DNA of 64,000 nucleotides, taken from positions 42,856,914-42,920,913 of the forward strand of contig NC_016132.3 of NCBI RefSeq assembly GCF_000005505.3, written 5' to 3'. The DNA comes from Brachypodium distachyon (Eukaryota; Streptophyta; Magnoliopsida; Poales; Poaceae). Shown here in pieces: positions 46,825 to 57,219 of the stretch. Made by a program: the position numbers and the translations under genes. Numbering within the stretch: position 1 is the first letter of the stretch; each line of letters opens with the position of its first letter. Below the pieces are notes generated by a model. That model had not been told where the DNA came from. It did not search any database and was given only the letters and a program-made list of their open reading frames with translations.

Positions 46825-48863
46825 AAGTTGTCAACAAACCTCAGCCGTAGCATCCGTGAGCTCATCACCATCAAAGTAACGTGCGTAATGCATCGCGTGG
46901 ACACCCGAGTCGCTTCGCCTGCATAGTTGCAGTCATCATGATTAGCCTGGGAGGGTTGTGCCAAAAAGCAATCGATGGCCCCGATTTGTCGAGCCGAGAC
47001 ACTCTGTGATTTTGTATGAAGAGAATTACATGTGTCAACGCGCCCCCAGCATAATGTGGTGCACATAAGTCCAGCTCAATGGAGCATGCTCCCAGCCCCT
47101 GAAGAAGTTGTCTATGCACTCGAACAAGGTGGTGTGCAGAGCTTGCATGGTGTCGTCGTGTGTCCACTGGCTCTGAGTAATAGTTGTGTTCTGCATGGCC
47201 AGGTCCATCACGCCCACTTCCCTGCAGAGAAAGTCCCACGTATACACCACCCAGCTCCCATTTTTAGGGAAAGGGGCCAGGAACTTCACGGCCGAAGTTT
47301 TGTATCTCGTTATCAGTCCACGACGACACAAAGGTTACAAGGTGAATAAACCAAAAGCTGGATGTAAATTGCGCAACACATGCTCACCATCCTGCAGTTC
47401 TCCACGTCGTATCCCAGGTGGTCTCCAATAAACATGTCCTTGAATTTCGCTGAGCCGCGATCCTCGCCATTAACGACACCAACCTGCGAGCACAGAGAGG
47501 ATCACAGGAGACCATATTCTCCAATAAACATGGTCAGGCAATAGAGGTACACAAACCGCGAACGAAGCTGGGAGGAAGTGCCTCCAGATGTTATCAGGTA
47601 CACCCACTTCCAGGTACATGTCCCTATCCAGCGCCGTGAAGAGCCTAGACAGAGCATCGACTACATCCACAGAAAACTCGCCGTGCCTCCTGAAGGCAGC
47701 ATACAACTGGCCTGCTTCAAGCACCAACACATCTGGGGTGTTCTGAACAAACCATGTACTGGAACAACAGACAAGTAGTGTCCAAGAAGCTTCAGTATGA
47801 CACGACGGAAGAAAAACAGAGCCCAGAAGATAACAAGTTTCGTCGCGCGGCTCACCTATCATGGGCGTACGAGTGCTTCTGCTCTAGAAGTTTCAGTACA
47901 GCACGACAAGTTGGCCCCAGCGTGTGTTTGTGCTTCATGCCTGCAGAGAACGGGGTCACCCCAAACCGGGAATGTTCATCCACCATCTTGACATCTGCAC
48001 CAGGCGGCATTTCTTGGTTGGCTTGGGCATAATGAGCATCCCCAGCATCCAGGCTTCCAAACACAAATGTGGCAGCAGGTCCCGGTGGTACTGTACGGCA
48101 GAAGGACAAACATTTTCTAGATAGGTGTCAACAAGAATTGGAGGAATGCGAAAGCCTGGGATCCTCGTACCAAGGGTGGAGTCAAAAATGGGCTCGTCGT
48201 CCTCACCCATCACCACTATTGGATCGCCAGGAGTACCAGACGAATCAAACTCCTGCAGAGGAATGCTGTCCGCGACCCCCGGAGGTGTTGTTTGTCCTCC
48301 ATCTTCGGTTCGAACCGCAGCATCACGACGTGCCGACCATTGCTGGACTCCTCGCCATCGTCGAGCACCTCGTGTTGTGCCTCCGCACCGGCCTGCAGCA
48401 TCGCCGTGTTGTCTGCTACCTCCTCCTCCGGGCCAGCAGCACCACCAGCGCCCAGGACCTGCGTTACTGAATGCGTTGAGGGCGTCAAAACAAATGAAGG
48501 ACGATGCTACTACTGGTCAGATAACCGGAAATTAGGAACTAACCAGATCGAGTACCCAGACCTTCGGCCGTCGCCTCTTCTTCTCCCAGACCTTCGGCGT
48601 CACTGTCCGCACCGCCACCAAAACCGACGCTTTCCTCACCATCGCCGTCGTAGCCGTTGTCACTGACGCTCGCCTGCACAGAAGTAGCTTCATTAACGCG
48701 AATTTCGTTGTTGAATCGACGGTGACTCATGATGCTTTCTTTTCACTGCAGGAAGGCCAACCGGAGCTATCTCGATGGTAGTCTCCGAGACACTAATGAC
48801 CGAGTCCTGCGACAGGCAGGAGACGGCCGCTTCCGACTCGCCGGAAGCAACGAAATCAGACAT
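46825..48863 (-). pseudogene. second MULE-borne gene with Ulp1/C48-like C-terminus (minus strand)
   Basis: The minus-strand gene starts MSDFVASGESEAA at 48863. Coding blocks with GT/AG-type borders follow: an acidic stretch (ASVSDNGYDGDGEESV), a middle part (FGVTPFSAGMKHKHTLGPT near 47950), SVDVVDALSRLFTALDRDMY near 47650, and a C48-like end. That end contains MFIGDHLGYDVENCRM (47390-47450), SWVVYTWDFLCREVGVMD (near 47215-47270) and SDSGVHAMHYARYFDGDEL (46855-46915). The order matches Ulp1-type peptidases, where a His precedes the W of the first motif and a Cys stands in the D-C-G position. Here both are Ser. It points towards, and resembles, the plus-strand Ulp1-like gene, so the two may be old duplicates. 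Frame continuity across all exons could not be proved. Confidence 0.55.
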
Positions 48864-49443
48864 TGTGTTTTTGCGATCTAGTTCTCTGCACTCAAGCTAC
48901 CTCGCCGCTGGCGTCGTTTGGAGGAAGACGATCTCTTATATGCAAGCCATCTGCCCTCCTGTCCAGCACACGACCAACCCGGTGCGGTCGCCCGTTTTTT
49001 GAAAATTTGAAATCGAGATGCGGGCCCCAGACGGGTCCTACCGTGCCAGGCTCTCGCTATGTGCTACCACGATATCTTGAACCGAGGTGTGAGGCCCAGC
49101 GGACTCCACGCTGGCGCACGACGGGACGGTATGGTTGCTACCCCCTGGCACCGCAAGATCGACACTGCTACATTTCCGGCAAATCACGGCACGCCCTCAC
49201 CGGCAGAAAGAGATACGATGATTCAGAGTACAGCGGGTGATCAGTTAGACGCATGCTTAGCGATCACAGGACCAAATATGAACGAGAAAAGCCAACACAG
49301 GCGGCGTTCCTTCATTGGGACTGCTTCCAAGGAACACAACATGCAGATCGTCTACAAATAAGAAGGTCATTGCCAAAAATACAGGTCAGGCCTTGGGCGG
49401 CACCTTAATCTCTCACACAGAGTAATGCTTCGAAGCACATGCC
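48864..49443. other. spacer between two minus-strand MULE genes
   Basis: This is the region upstream of the second Ulp1-like gene and downstream of the transposase. No coding motif is seen. Confidence 0.4.
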
Positions 49444-52400
49444 TTACATTTGGTTTTCCACCTGCCAGAAACACTTCACTCTCACAGCACAGGTGGCTGC
49501 ATTATGCCCCAGCCCTTTGCACCTGCCGCATCTGTTCTGCCGCCGTGCTTTCTTAACGGGGCCACCTTCTGGCTGCTGAGATTCCCGTGCATCGCCTCGA
49601 CAGGTCGCCGCATTGTGCCCCGGCTTCCTGCACTTCCTGCAGAAAACTGTTTGCTTCGATAGCCCTTCCAGCCGATCAGCTGCAGCAACATTGGCGCAGG
49701 TCTTCCTTGGTGCACTGTCGAGGCAAGACTTGTACCTATTTCCCTTGGGCCGACCTCGACGCCTGTTGACCAGCGGCTCCCTGATCGCAACCCCATCGTC
49801 CGTGAATGGTCCATGCTCAGCCAGTCCTTTCACCGGGTCGAGTGGCCGTGACATAGGTCTTCTCGATTTCACGCCATCTTCGCACTCACTCGAGTAGTAC
49901 ACGGGTGGCGTCTCCATCTCGGTATTCCTCAATTCACATTTTGCAGCCGTCACGTGTTTCATGACAATACGGGACGCCTCGTCACTTTTGTTTCCCATCT
50001 TCAACAGCTCTAAGACAATAACCCGCATCAGATTCTGCATTAAAGATCTCGGAAGGACAGGCCGCAGGTCACCACTGCCGCCATCGAAAAGCACATCCGG
50101 CAGGTCCCTTTCATTCTTTGTCCACCTCTTCATGATGTGGCAGTCAGGGACCCTCCTCACACCAAGATGTATCATGAGCTTTTCATAGACATGAAAAGTA
50201 TACACACAGTCAACGCACGTTCAGTCCCTCATGACATGCAAAAAACAGGTCTTCAATATTGGAAGAAAGTCTTACCCGAATGACATGGCCACAGAGCATA
50301 CCCGCGTGGGGATACAATCCACACTCGCAATGGTAATGTTCATCGTCCTCAATCCTGACAATAAATGACGAGCGAGACCAGGAGGGCTTATGCTCCGCAT
50401 ACGCGTGCTGAAGATCATAGAGTTTGCCGGCCTCAAGCTCTTTCGGAATGAACGACTGGCCTTTCACAAGCTCATCCTTGAAATGCCTCATAACAGCCCT
50501 TGTGTAAATCTTTGATGCATGCCTCTCGATAGGCCACCCTCCCCTAGCGCATCCGGTAGCCTACAAAGACAAACTTGGCAGCGTCAAATTCATTGTGTAC
50601 TGGTTTAAACCAGCTCCTAGTTAAAAACAGCCCCTGTGTAAAAACACCAGCAGAATAGGACGCCCAGAACCTGATTGTTCATGTGCTCTTATGAATCTTC
50701 TGCCTCGTTCCTGTCCTTACGGAGCTTGTCATACTGTGACACAAACTTGTTCATTGATGAGTGCTTTGGCACGTACACCTTCAGCATGTGGTTGGCGCTC
50801 TCCACTCGCTGGGTGGAGGTCATCCTCCCGCAATACTTGTCCTTGAAGAATGGCTTCGCCCACTTCTATAGTGCCTCGAAAGCCCTTATCATAAAACTTT
50901 TATCCGTGAGGTCGTATGCCTCAACCAGCTCACCCCATGCTTTCTCGAACTCATCTACTCTCAGCATCTCATTTATGGCATTGTTGAACGCCTGCTTGAA
51001 CCCATTTTTCTTGCTGTCGATCCCGCCAAGCTCCTCTTTCGCCTTGCGAAAGACATGCCATTTGCACCATCGATGTCTCATCCCAGGGAGTGTCATTCCA
51101 ATCGCTACCTCCATCGCACGGCATTGATCTGCACAAAATAAGGTAGTACCGAATAACTGCACAGGTACAAAATAACGAATTCGAGAGAATCAGATAACAA
51201 TGGTGCACAAATGTAACCTGTCAGCATTGTCACAGGTGGTTTGCCTCCCATCAGAGAAACGAATTCAGCAAACGCCCAATTGAAACCTTCGATCGTCTCT
51301 TCACGCATAAGTATGCCCGCAAAGATAACCGTCTGGTAGTGAATTTTCACGCCCACGAAGAGACCAAATGGCATCGTGTACCGGTTGGTGGTGTAGGTTG
51401 TATCAAAAATAACAACATCCCCAAAGCAGCTATACTGGCGCCGGCTGCGTCCACTTGTCCAGATAAGGTTAACAACCCTCCCCTCCTGGTCCAGCTGGAG
51501 CCTGAAGGCAAAGTCCGGGTCGGCATCATGCATCTTCCGGAATAGATCAGTCGTCTTCTTCATGTCATCGTCCCTTTGCTCTCTGTTTACTTTCTGGCAG
51601 ACTATGTGCGGCGCCTTCTTCGTGAATGGAAGAGTATCCATCGACCCGTTCATGCTCCCCAAAATATAGTGCCCTTTGCTAAGGCTGATGTTGTTCTCCA
51701 TGAAATGCTTCACAGTGTCCTTGGTTGCCTGATCAATCCTCCTAAGGGAATTCCAGTGCATCTTCTCCCCGCAGGTCCCTGACAGGTGGTGGTTGTGGTC
51801 AGCTCGGTGCAGCACGACGGACCACCCGTGATCGTCAGACCAATGCATGCGCATGATGGCCGGGCAGGCACACCTAGAGCCCTCGCCCCTTGACTTCTGC
51901 GGCGAGCCTTAAGTACTCTCATTCACAGATCAGCAGAAAAGTTGTAAAGATCAGTTATTTTTGTCAGACGTGCCGCCATATATGAAAATTGGCAAGAACA
52001 AGAGACCGTACTAACCGCTCACTGGCACACCAGATCTTGCGACGTGTGATAGCCATGCCTATTCGTGTTGTTGTTGCCATACCGAATACCAAAACCGACC
52101 TCCCATGAATAGAGATTGTAGAAATCGTATGCCTCGGCCAACGAATCGAACACTGTCCCGATCACAGGCTCGAAAATGTGCTTGCCCAGCCCTATAGCAG
52201 GCGCGTTCCTCGAGGCGTTCTCGACCGCTCCAATTTCACGCGGCGATCCAACGCAAGAGTCTGGTCCAGAACGCCCCCTCACCCTGCGTAAAACAGCATT
52301 GCCAGGCAGATCAACACAGACTGCCAAAAAAATTCAGAACCTGCATCGTGCACCCACCCCAAAAACCACTGATTTCAGGGCGCAAGAAAAAGGGGATGAC

Positions 52401-52716
52401 AGCAGCAGGTCCATGAAATCAGAACTAGCGTTGTCTAAAACAACTTGCAAGTACACTAAGACGACACCCCCAGTGGGATCATCTGATACTCGTCAAGAAT
52501 CCGAGCCAAGGAAACATACCTCGCGGCGTATGCCGGGGGCAGCATCGTTGAGCCACCCTCGCCGTCTCCTCCCGTCTGAAATGACCCAGCTCCGTCCCCG
52601 GCAACTGTCTCGCACAACGGTCCTTGCTCGTTGCCCACCCTAGAATTCACCAGAACGTCCGCGCCTAAATCGCGCGCCGCTGGTCCAGACGCCGCACCTG
52701 CCCCGACAATCTCCAC
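49444..52716 (-). pseudogene. MuDR/FAR1-type MULE transposase, decayed
   Basis: Minus-strand exons carry, in order, a Gly/Ala-rich start (MEIVGAGAASGP, 52716), a FAR1 DNA-binding domain (FDSLAEAYDFYNLYSWEVGF and the HNHHL end near 51790), and the MULE nuclease core. The core has Asp in VVIFDTTYT, Asp in LT/DQCRAME and Glu in TQRVESANHML. A SWIM zinc finger (YHCECGLYPHAGMLCGHVI) and two CCHC knuckles (CRKCRKPGHNAATC, CGRCKGLGHNAATC) end at 49444. Introns fit at 51129-51217 (splitting the Asp codon before QCRAME) and 50179-50275. In-frame stops lie at 52019, 50866-50868 and 50689-50691. This protein would cut and move the MULE. With these stops the element cannot move by itself, although the three catalytic acids are retained. 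Confidence 0.88.
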
Positions 52717-53143
52717 TACCTCGACGCCTAAATCTGGCGCCTCCGGTTCAGACCATGCACCCGTCTCCCAGCCACCGCAACGTCAACTCCGAAATCTGGC
52801 GCCGCTGGTCCAGCCCCCGCACCACGGACATCAACCTGTGTATTTTTCCAAAAACATAAATGAGAAGGCGCTCGCGTCGTTGGGGGGACCTCGCAACCGC
52901 ACGGACATGGTCCGGAACATGAGCATCCATACCTGCTGCATCTCTCTCGGAGTTGCAGCGTAGGGCGGAGAGGAACTACGGCCAGATGCTGGCGAAAGAG
53001 AAGCCGTTGTGACAGAAGGGCGGAGAGCGTTGTCGAAAACAGGGGGAAGATGTGGCGCAGAACAGAGCCAGCGTCGTGGAGGGGGACGGCGGCTACTGCT
53101 GGATAGTACAGGCCAATGGGTGTACAGGCCAAAAATCCACTCT

Positions 53144-53204
53144 CATTAAGTGATACATCCAAATTTTGATAAATTTAAGACATATTTTTGTTGAACGGAG
53201 GAAG
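53144..53204. mobile_element. Stowaway MITE, right half
   Basis: It reads cattaagtgatacatccaaa and ends tgttgaacggaggaag before TA (53205-53206). Its terminus is the complement of the left half's terminus at 40090 (cttcctccgt). Together the halves form a Stowaway of about 115 bp. Confidence 0.85.
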
Positions 53205-53206
53205 TA

Positions 53207-53865
53207 TTATAGATTGTAAACAGATGAACAACTTTTCTCTTAATATGCAAATTGTTGTCCAAATGAGGTTCAGCAGGGTTTTCTTTCAGGCATGGCGGAA
53301 AAAAAATTATTTTCGAAAGTGAACTGTTGGTGGGATACTGTTTGCATCTCTAGTCTCAGTTGTATCGTGTGTTCTTTTTTTCAGTTTCCCAGTAACCACG
53401 TGGACGTCCGCTGCCAAGCCAGATGACGTTTAACTGAAACATAGCGTGTTAGCGTAACAAAGTAGATTCCGGACGGTTTAAACGTTGCCTGCGCACCAGA
53501 TCACACACGCCCGAGCGGCGATGCACCGACGGCACACGGGAAACGTGTCCACACCAGCTGGTCGTCGTAAAGTCAAACAAAACCAGCGTCCCAACATCTA
53601 TTCCTCTCTCACCGCCACCCCGAGGAGGAGGAGCACCGCCGCTAGCTGCCAGCCAAAACATACCCCCTGGTCCCTGACGTCTGCGCGGAGAACCATGTCA
53701 TTGATTACCCTGACCGTCCTCTGATCCCCCGATAATTTCCCGTCATCCTCTAATCGAGATTTAAACCTACTCTCCTGGAATAATGACTCGCCCCACCCAC
53801 TCCCCTTCTTATACCACCGCAGCGCTTCGCAGTGCAGCACCGCCCCCCACTTCACGCCTCCTCAC
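53207..53865 (+). promoter_or_regulatory. upstream region of the aspartyl protease gene
   Basis: About 660 bp of unique sequence between the split Stowaway and the protease ATG. A TATA-like tataccacc occurs at 53811, about 55 bp before the ATG, in a C-rich leader. Other regulatory sites were not assigned. Confidence 0.4.
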
Positions 53866-55350
53866 ATGGCCATGGCGCCCCCGTCACCCTTGGTCTCCCT
53901 ATCCGCGCTTCTCCTCCTGCTCGCCGCCGCTGCCTCCAGTGCCACCGCCAAGCCCGTCCAGACCCAGTCCCTCCTTGTCACCCCTCTCTCGCCCACACCT
54001 TTTTCTGCCTCATCGGAATTAGCTCGCGGCGACGATAAGGACGTCTTCGCCGGGAACCTCGCCGCTGCCGAGGATGCCACCCCTTCGACGGTCCAATTCA
54101 GCGTGGTCCACCGGGATGACTTCGTGGTAAATGCCACCGCGGCCGAGCTGCTCGGGCACCGGCTGCAGCGGGACGGGAAGAGGGCGGCCCGGATCTCGGC
54201 GGCAGCGGGCGCGGCCAACGGGACGCGTCGCACCGGCAGCGGGGTCGTGGCCCCCGTGGTGTCCGGGCTGGCCCAGGGGAGCGGGGAGTACTTCACCAAG
54301 ATCGGGGTCGGGACGCCCGCCACCCCCGCGCTCATGGTGCTCGACACCGGCAGCGACGTCGTGTGGCTGCAGTGCGCCCCGTGCAGGCGCTGCTACGACC
54401 AGTCGGGCCAGGTGTTCGACCCGCGCCGCTCGCGCTCCTACGGCGCCGTCGGCTGCTCCGCGCCGCTCTGCCGCAGGCTCGACTCTGGGGGCTGCGACCT
54501 GCGCCGCAAGGCGTGCCTCTACCAGGTCGCCTACGGCGACGGCTCCGTCACCGCCGGGGACTTCGCCACCGAGACCCTCACCTTCGCTGGCGGCGCCCGC
54601 GTGGCGCGCATCGCACTGGGATGCGGGCACGACAACGAGGGCCTCTTCGTCGCGGCGGCGGGGCTCCTCGGGCTCGGCCGCGGCAGCCTTTCCTTCCCCG
54701 CCCAGATCTCCCGCCGCTACGGGCGGAGCTTCTCCTACTGCCTCGTGGACCGTACCTCGTCGGCCAACCCGGCCTCCCACTCCTCCACCGTGACCTTCGG
54801 CTCCGGCGCCGTAGGCTCCACGGTGGCCGCGTCCTTCACCCCGATGGTGAAGAACCCTCGGATGGAAACGTTCTACTACGTGCAGCTCGTCGGCATCAGC
54901 GTGGGCGGCGCGCGCGTCTCTGGCGTGGCCGACTCCGACCTCCGCCTCGACCCGTCCTCCGGCCGCGGCGGCGTCATCGTGGACTCCGGCACGTCCGTGA
55001 CCCGCCTGGCGCGCCCGGCCTACTCCGCGCTGCGCGACGCCTTCCGCGCGGCCGCCGCGGGCCTCCGCCTCTCCCCGGGCGGGTTCTCCCTGTTCGACAC
55101 GTGCTACGACCTGAGCGGGCGCAAGGTGGTGAAGGTGCCGACGGTGTCGATGCACTTTGCTGGCGGCGCGGAAGCCGCGCTGCCACCGGAGAACTACCTG
55201 ATCCCGGTGGACTCCAAGGGGACCTTCTGCTTCGCCTTCGCCGGCACGGACGGTGGCGTCTCCATCATCGGCAACATACAGCAGCAGGGCTTCCGCGTCG
55301 TGTTCGACGGCGACGGCCAGCGCGTCGGCTTCGTGCCCAAGGGCTGTTAA
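53866..55350 (+). CDS. nepenthesin-like (A1) aspartyl protease, APF2-like
   Basis: A single exon encodes 494 residues. A signal peptide (about 1-28, LSALLLLLAAAA) is followed by a propeptide and the A1 catalytic fold. The first active-site Asp is Asp160 in DTGSD, the second Asp373 in DSGTS. A Cys-rich nepenthesin-type insert follows the first (CAPCRRCYDQS at 170-180, CSAPLC at 197-202), and the flap Tyr is in AYGDGS at 222-227. The protein ends in SIIGNIQQQGFRVVFDGDG and KGC. These extracellular or vacuolar proteases cut proteins at acid pH. The order of motifs and phrases such as LGCGHDNEGLF and PENYLIPVDS closely follow Arabidopsis aspartyl protease family protein 2 (At1g01300). High GC and lack of introns are usual for grass members. 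The reading frame is intact, so the gene is probably functional. Confidence 0.95.
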   Translation: MAMAPPSPLVSLSALLLLLAAAASSATAKPVQTQSLLVTPLSPTPFSASSELARGDDKDVFAGNLAAAEDATPSTVQFSVVHRDDFVVNATAAELLGHRLQRDGKRAARISAAAGAANGTRRTGSGVVAPVVSGLAQGSGEYFTKIGVGTPATPALMVLDTGSDVVWLQCAPCRRCYDQSGQVFDPRRSRSYGAVGCSAPLCRRLDSGGCDLRRKACLYQVAYGDGSVTAGDFATETLTFAGGARVARIALGCGHDNEGLFVAAAGLLGLGRGSLSFPAQISRRYGRSFSYCLVDRTSSANPASHSSTVTFGSGAVGSTVAASFTPMVKNPRMETFYYVQLVGISVGGARVSGVADSDLRLDPSSGRGGVIVDSGTSVTRLARPAYSALRDAFRAAAAGLRLSPGGFSLFDTCYDLSGRKVVKVPTVSMHFAGGAEAALPPENYLIPVDSKGTFCFAFAGTDGGVSIIGNIQQQGFRVVFDGDGQRVGFVPKGC

Positions 55351-56304
55351 TTTGAGCAGTAGTAGAAGTTATGAGCAGCAACCCTTAATTAGCGGATATG
55401 AGTGCGTCTTTGTTAGTAGTCGTAATTTGATTACGAGGGGTTTAATTATGGTGGGGAGCATGCCTTTGGATGCTGTAAAGCCCTGGCGGTGCGCAGAGCT
55501 GTCGGGTGTGTGTGCTTTGGGAGAGAGGATAAGGTGGTTTGTTGAAGGCTGTAAAAGTGTTGTGTTAAAAAAATGTCACTGCAACGAGCCCTTGGCGATT
55601 CTTATGTGTTGCTGTATTTTTAACTGCTCTAAACATGTGACCCTGGCCTGGGGCTTGTTTTTGCATGCCGTGTTAGTTTTATCGTACTTTGCTTTTCGTT
55701 TACGGCGTCAATTGGAAGTTCTCTAACGGTCCCAAGGAGCAAGAGAGACGTTGTCAGTGGCACTACTCCTGCGTGTGGTCCCTCGTGTCGAGATTTTTAC
55801 AAATATCTCGGCCGAGAAATGCATCATGGGACCGAGGAGAGGCCAGCGTAGAAGAGATTGGCTCGAAACACGGGAAGGACGGTTTGTTCGCTCTGCGGGT
55901 GCTGAACGCCGAACGGAGCGGAGGAGAACGTTGGTGCTTTGCTTTTTCCTTTGCTTTGCCGCTCTTTCGCCCCCCCGGCCCCCTCTTCCTTGCCTGCCTC
56001 GGGCACTGTGCCCTCTTTTTTGGCTGCGTCTGTCGCAGTCCGCCCTCCTGCCACCAACCCATGCATCCCAGATTTCTTTTCAGCACTGCAACTGTGGCTG
56101 GCCCCGTCAGTTACTGCTGCTGACGGCCAGTACTCGGCCCACCCCCCTCCAGTTCAGGCAGGGTCATGCTTCAGTGTACACTGGTGGCCGACCGGTTTCG
56201 CACTTTCGCGAGAGGTGTAAAGAATGGCACATGGCGAAACATAGCCGTTCCACGAGGCCGCAATGCATTGCGCTTGTGCTCAACGGTGAACTGTGTGTGC
56301 CGTG
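55351..56304. other. 3' flank of the protease gene and intergenic DNA
   Basis: The first part is probably the 3' UTR. No further gene is recognised. Short frames up to about 56300 lack motifs. Confidence 0.45.
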
Positions 56305-56307
56305 TAA

Positions 56308-57216
56308 GAGCATCTTCAGCAGGCAAAGGTGAAGCCTTCAACAGGGTTCTTATTTGAGCCCCTAAAAGGAAGGCCCCTGGAATGCCTCTTCAAGCCCCCA
56401 TTCTCACCTGTCCATGCCACGTCAACATCTTCACGCACAACACCATCTCCCACGCACAGATCATCTCTTTGCCGGCCGACCTGCCGTCCACGGCCGGCCC
56501 GCAGACGCATCCTCGCTGCCTGTCCAAGGCCGAGCCGGTCCGAGGCCGAGCATCTCTTCGCGCATCGCCGATCCAAGGCCGAGCCGCTGCTGGTCTACCT
56601 CCTCACTCCGCCTGTCCGCCGTTGCGCCTCCCTCCTAGCTCTCGTGCACCGCCGCCCTGCGCCACCCCGCGACCCGTAGCCATGCGAAGCTGTTCCGCCA
56701 CCGCCCTACGCGGCCCCACGACGCCCTGCGCCGAGGCAGGAAAAAATTATAGGAAGGGCCAGAATAGAATGAATTATTTATGAGGGGGTCAAAACAGAAA
56801 AATATGAAGCTCATACGATTAAATCGCAAAATTATGCAGGGACCCAAGTAAAAATTCGAAATCTTAGGGGGGGGGCAGGGCCAGGGCTGGCCTGGTCCCT
56901 GCCTCCGCCCCTGGCCCCACGCCCCGTGACCCGCAGCCACACGACGCCCTACTCTGCCCCGCGGCAACCATGATTGGGACAGAGAAGCTCGTTGAGGAAG
57001 GGAATTTCGGTTGAGAAGAAGCGAGAAAAAAAAGAAATGGAAAAAAGAAAAGGTCTGTCAATGACAAGTAGGGCCCACATGTCATACAGAAAAAAGGGGC
57101 TATGGAATAGAGGCTACTGTTGAAGCTGTATGATTTTTTTGAGACCCTATAATTTGAGGGGAGCCACTAAAAGCTATTTTGGGGCCTTCTTTTAGGGGCT
57201 GCTGTTGAAGATGCTC
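56308..57216. mobile_element. Tourist-like (PIF/Harbinger) element, 0.9 kb
   Basis: The ends are gagcatcttcagcag on the left and ctgttgaagatgctc on the right, inverted copies with one mismatch. TAA lies on both sides (56305-56307 and 57217-57219). The subterminal parts also pair (gcccctaaaaggaaggcccc with ggggccttcttttaggggc). The interior is GC-rich with no transposase. The element is 909 bp. Confidence 0.88.
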
Positions 57217-57219
57217 TAA

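Larger units (their letters stand above)
40144..53143. mobile_element. 13-kb MULE inserted in a Stowaway MITE
   Basis: The left end (tgcattttggccagtacagt, then ggcctgtactg) and the reverse complement of the right end (ggatttttggcctgtacacc, then ggcctgtact) are inverted repeats over about 45 bases. CATTAAGT, from the middle of the split Stowaway, stands at both borders (40136-40143 and 53144-53151). This is an 8-bp exact duplication, 9 bp with one mismatch, and Mutator-like elements make 8-10 bp duplications. The element carries a MuDR-type transposase gene (minus), a GRF zinc-finger gene (plus) and two genes with Ulp1-like ends (one on each strand, convergent). All but the GRF gene show stops or doubtful frames. 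The right border is about 720 bp upstream of the aspartyl protease gene. Confidence 0.82.

Noticed and set aside
47956..48216. Minus-strand frame ending IMPKPTKKCRLVQMSRWW as coding exon of the second Ulp1-like gene
   Set aside because: A neighbouring frame ending KLLEQKHSYAHD with a good splice donor (atag/gtgagc) fits the gene better. The choice is not certain.
54019..55155. Long open frame on the minus strand across the protease gene (about 378 residues)
   Set aside because: It is a mirror of the GC-rich codon pattern of the protease gene. The product is low-complexity His/Arg/Gly-rich, with no motif, while the plus strand shows a complete protease.
54363..55355. Second long plus-strand frame inside the protease gene (about 330 residues)
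   Set aside because: Same GC-rich shadow effect; Arg/Pro/Leu-rich without domains.
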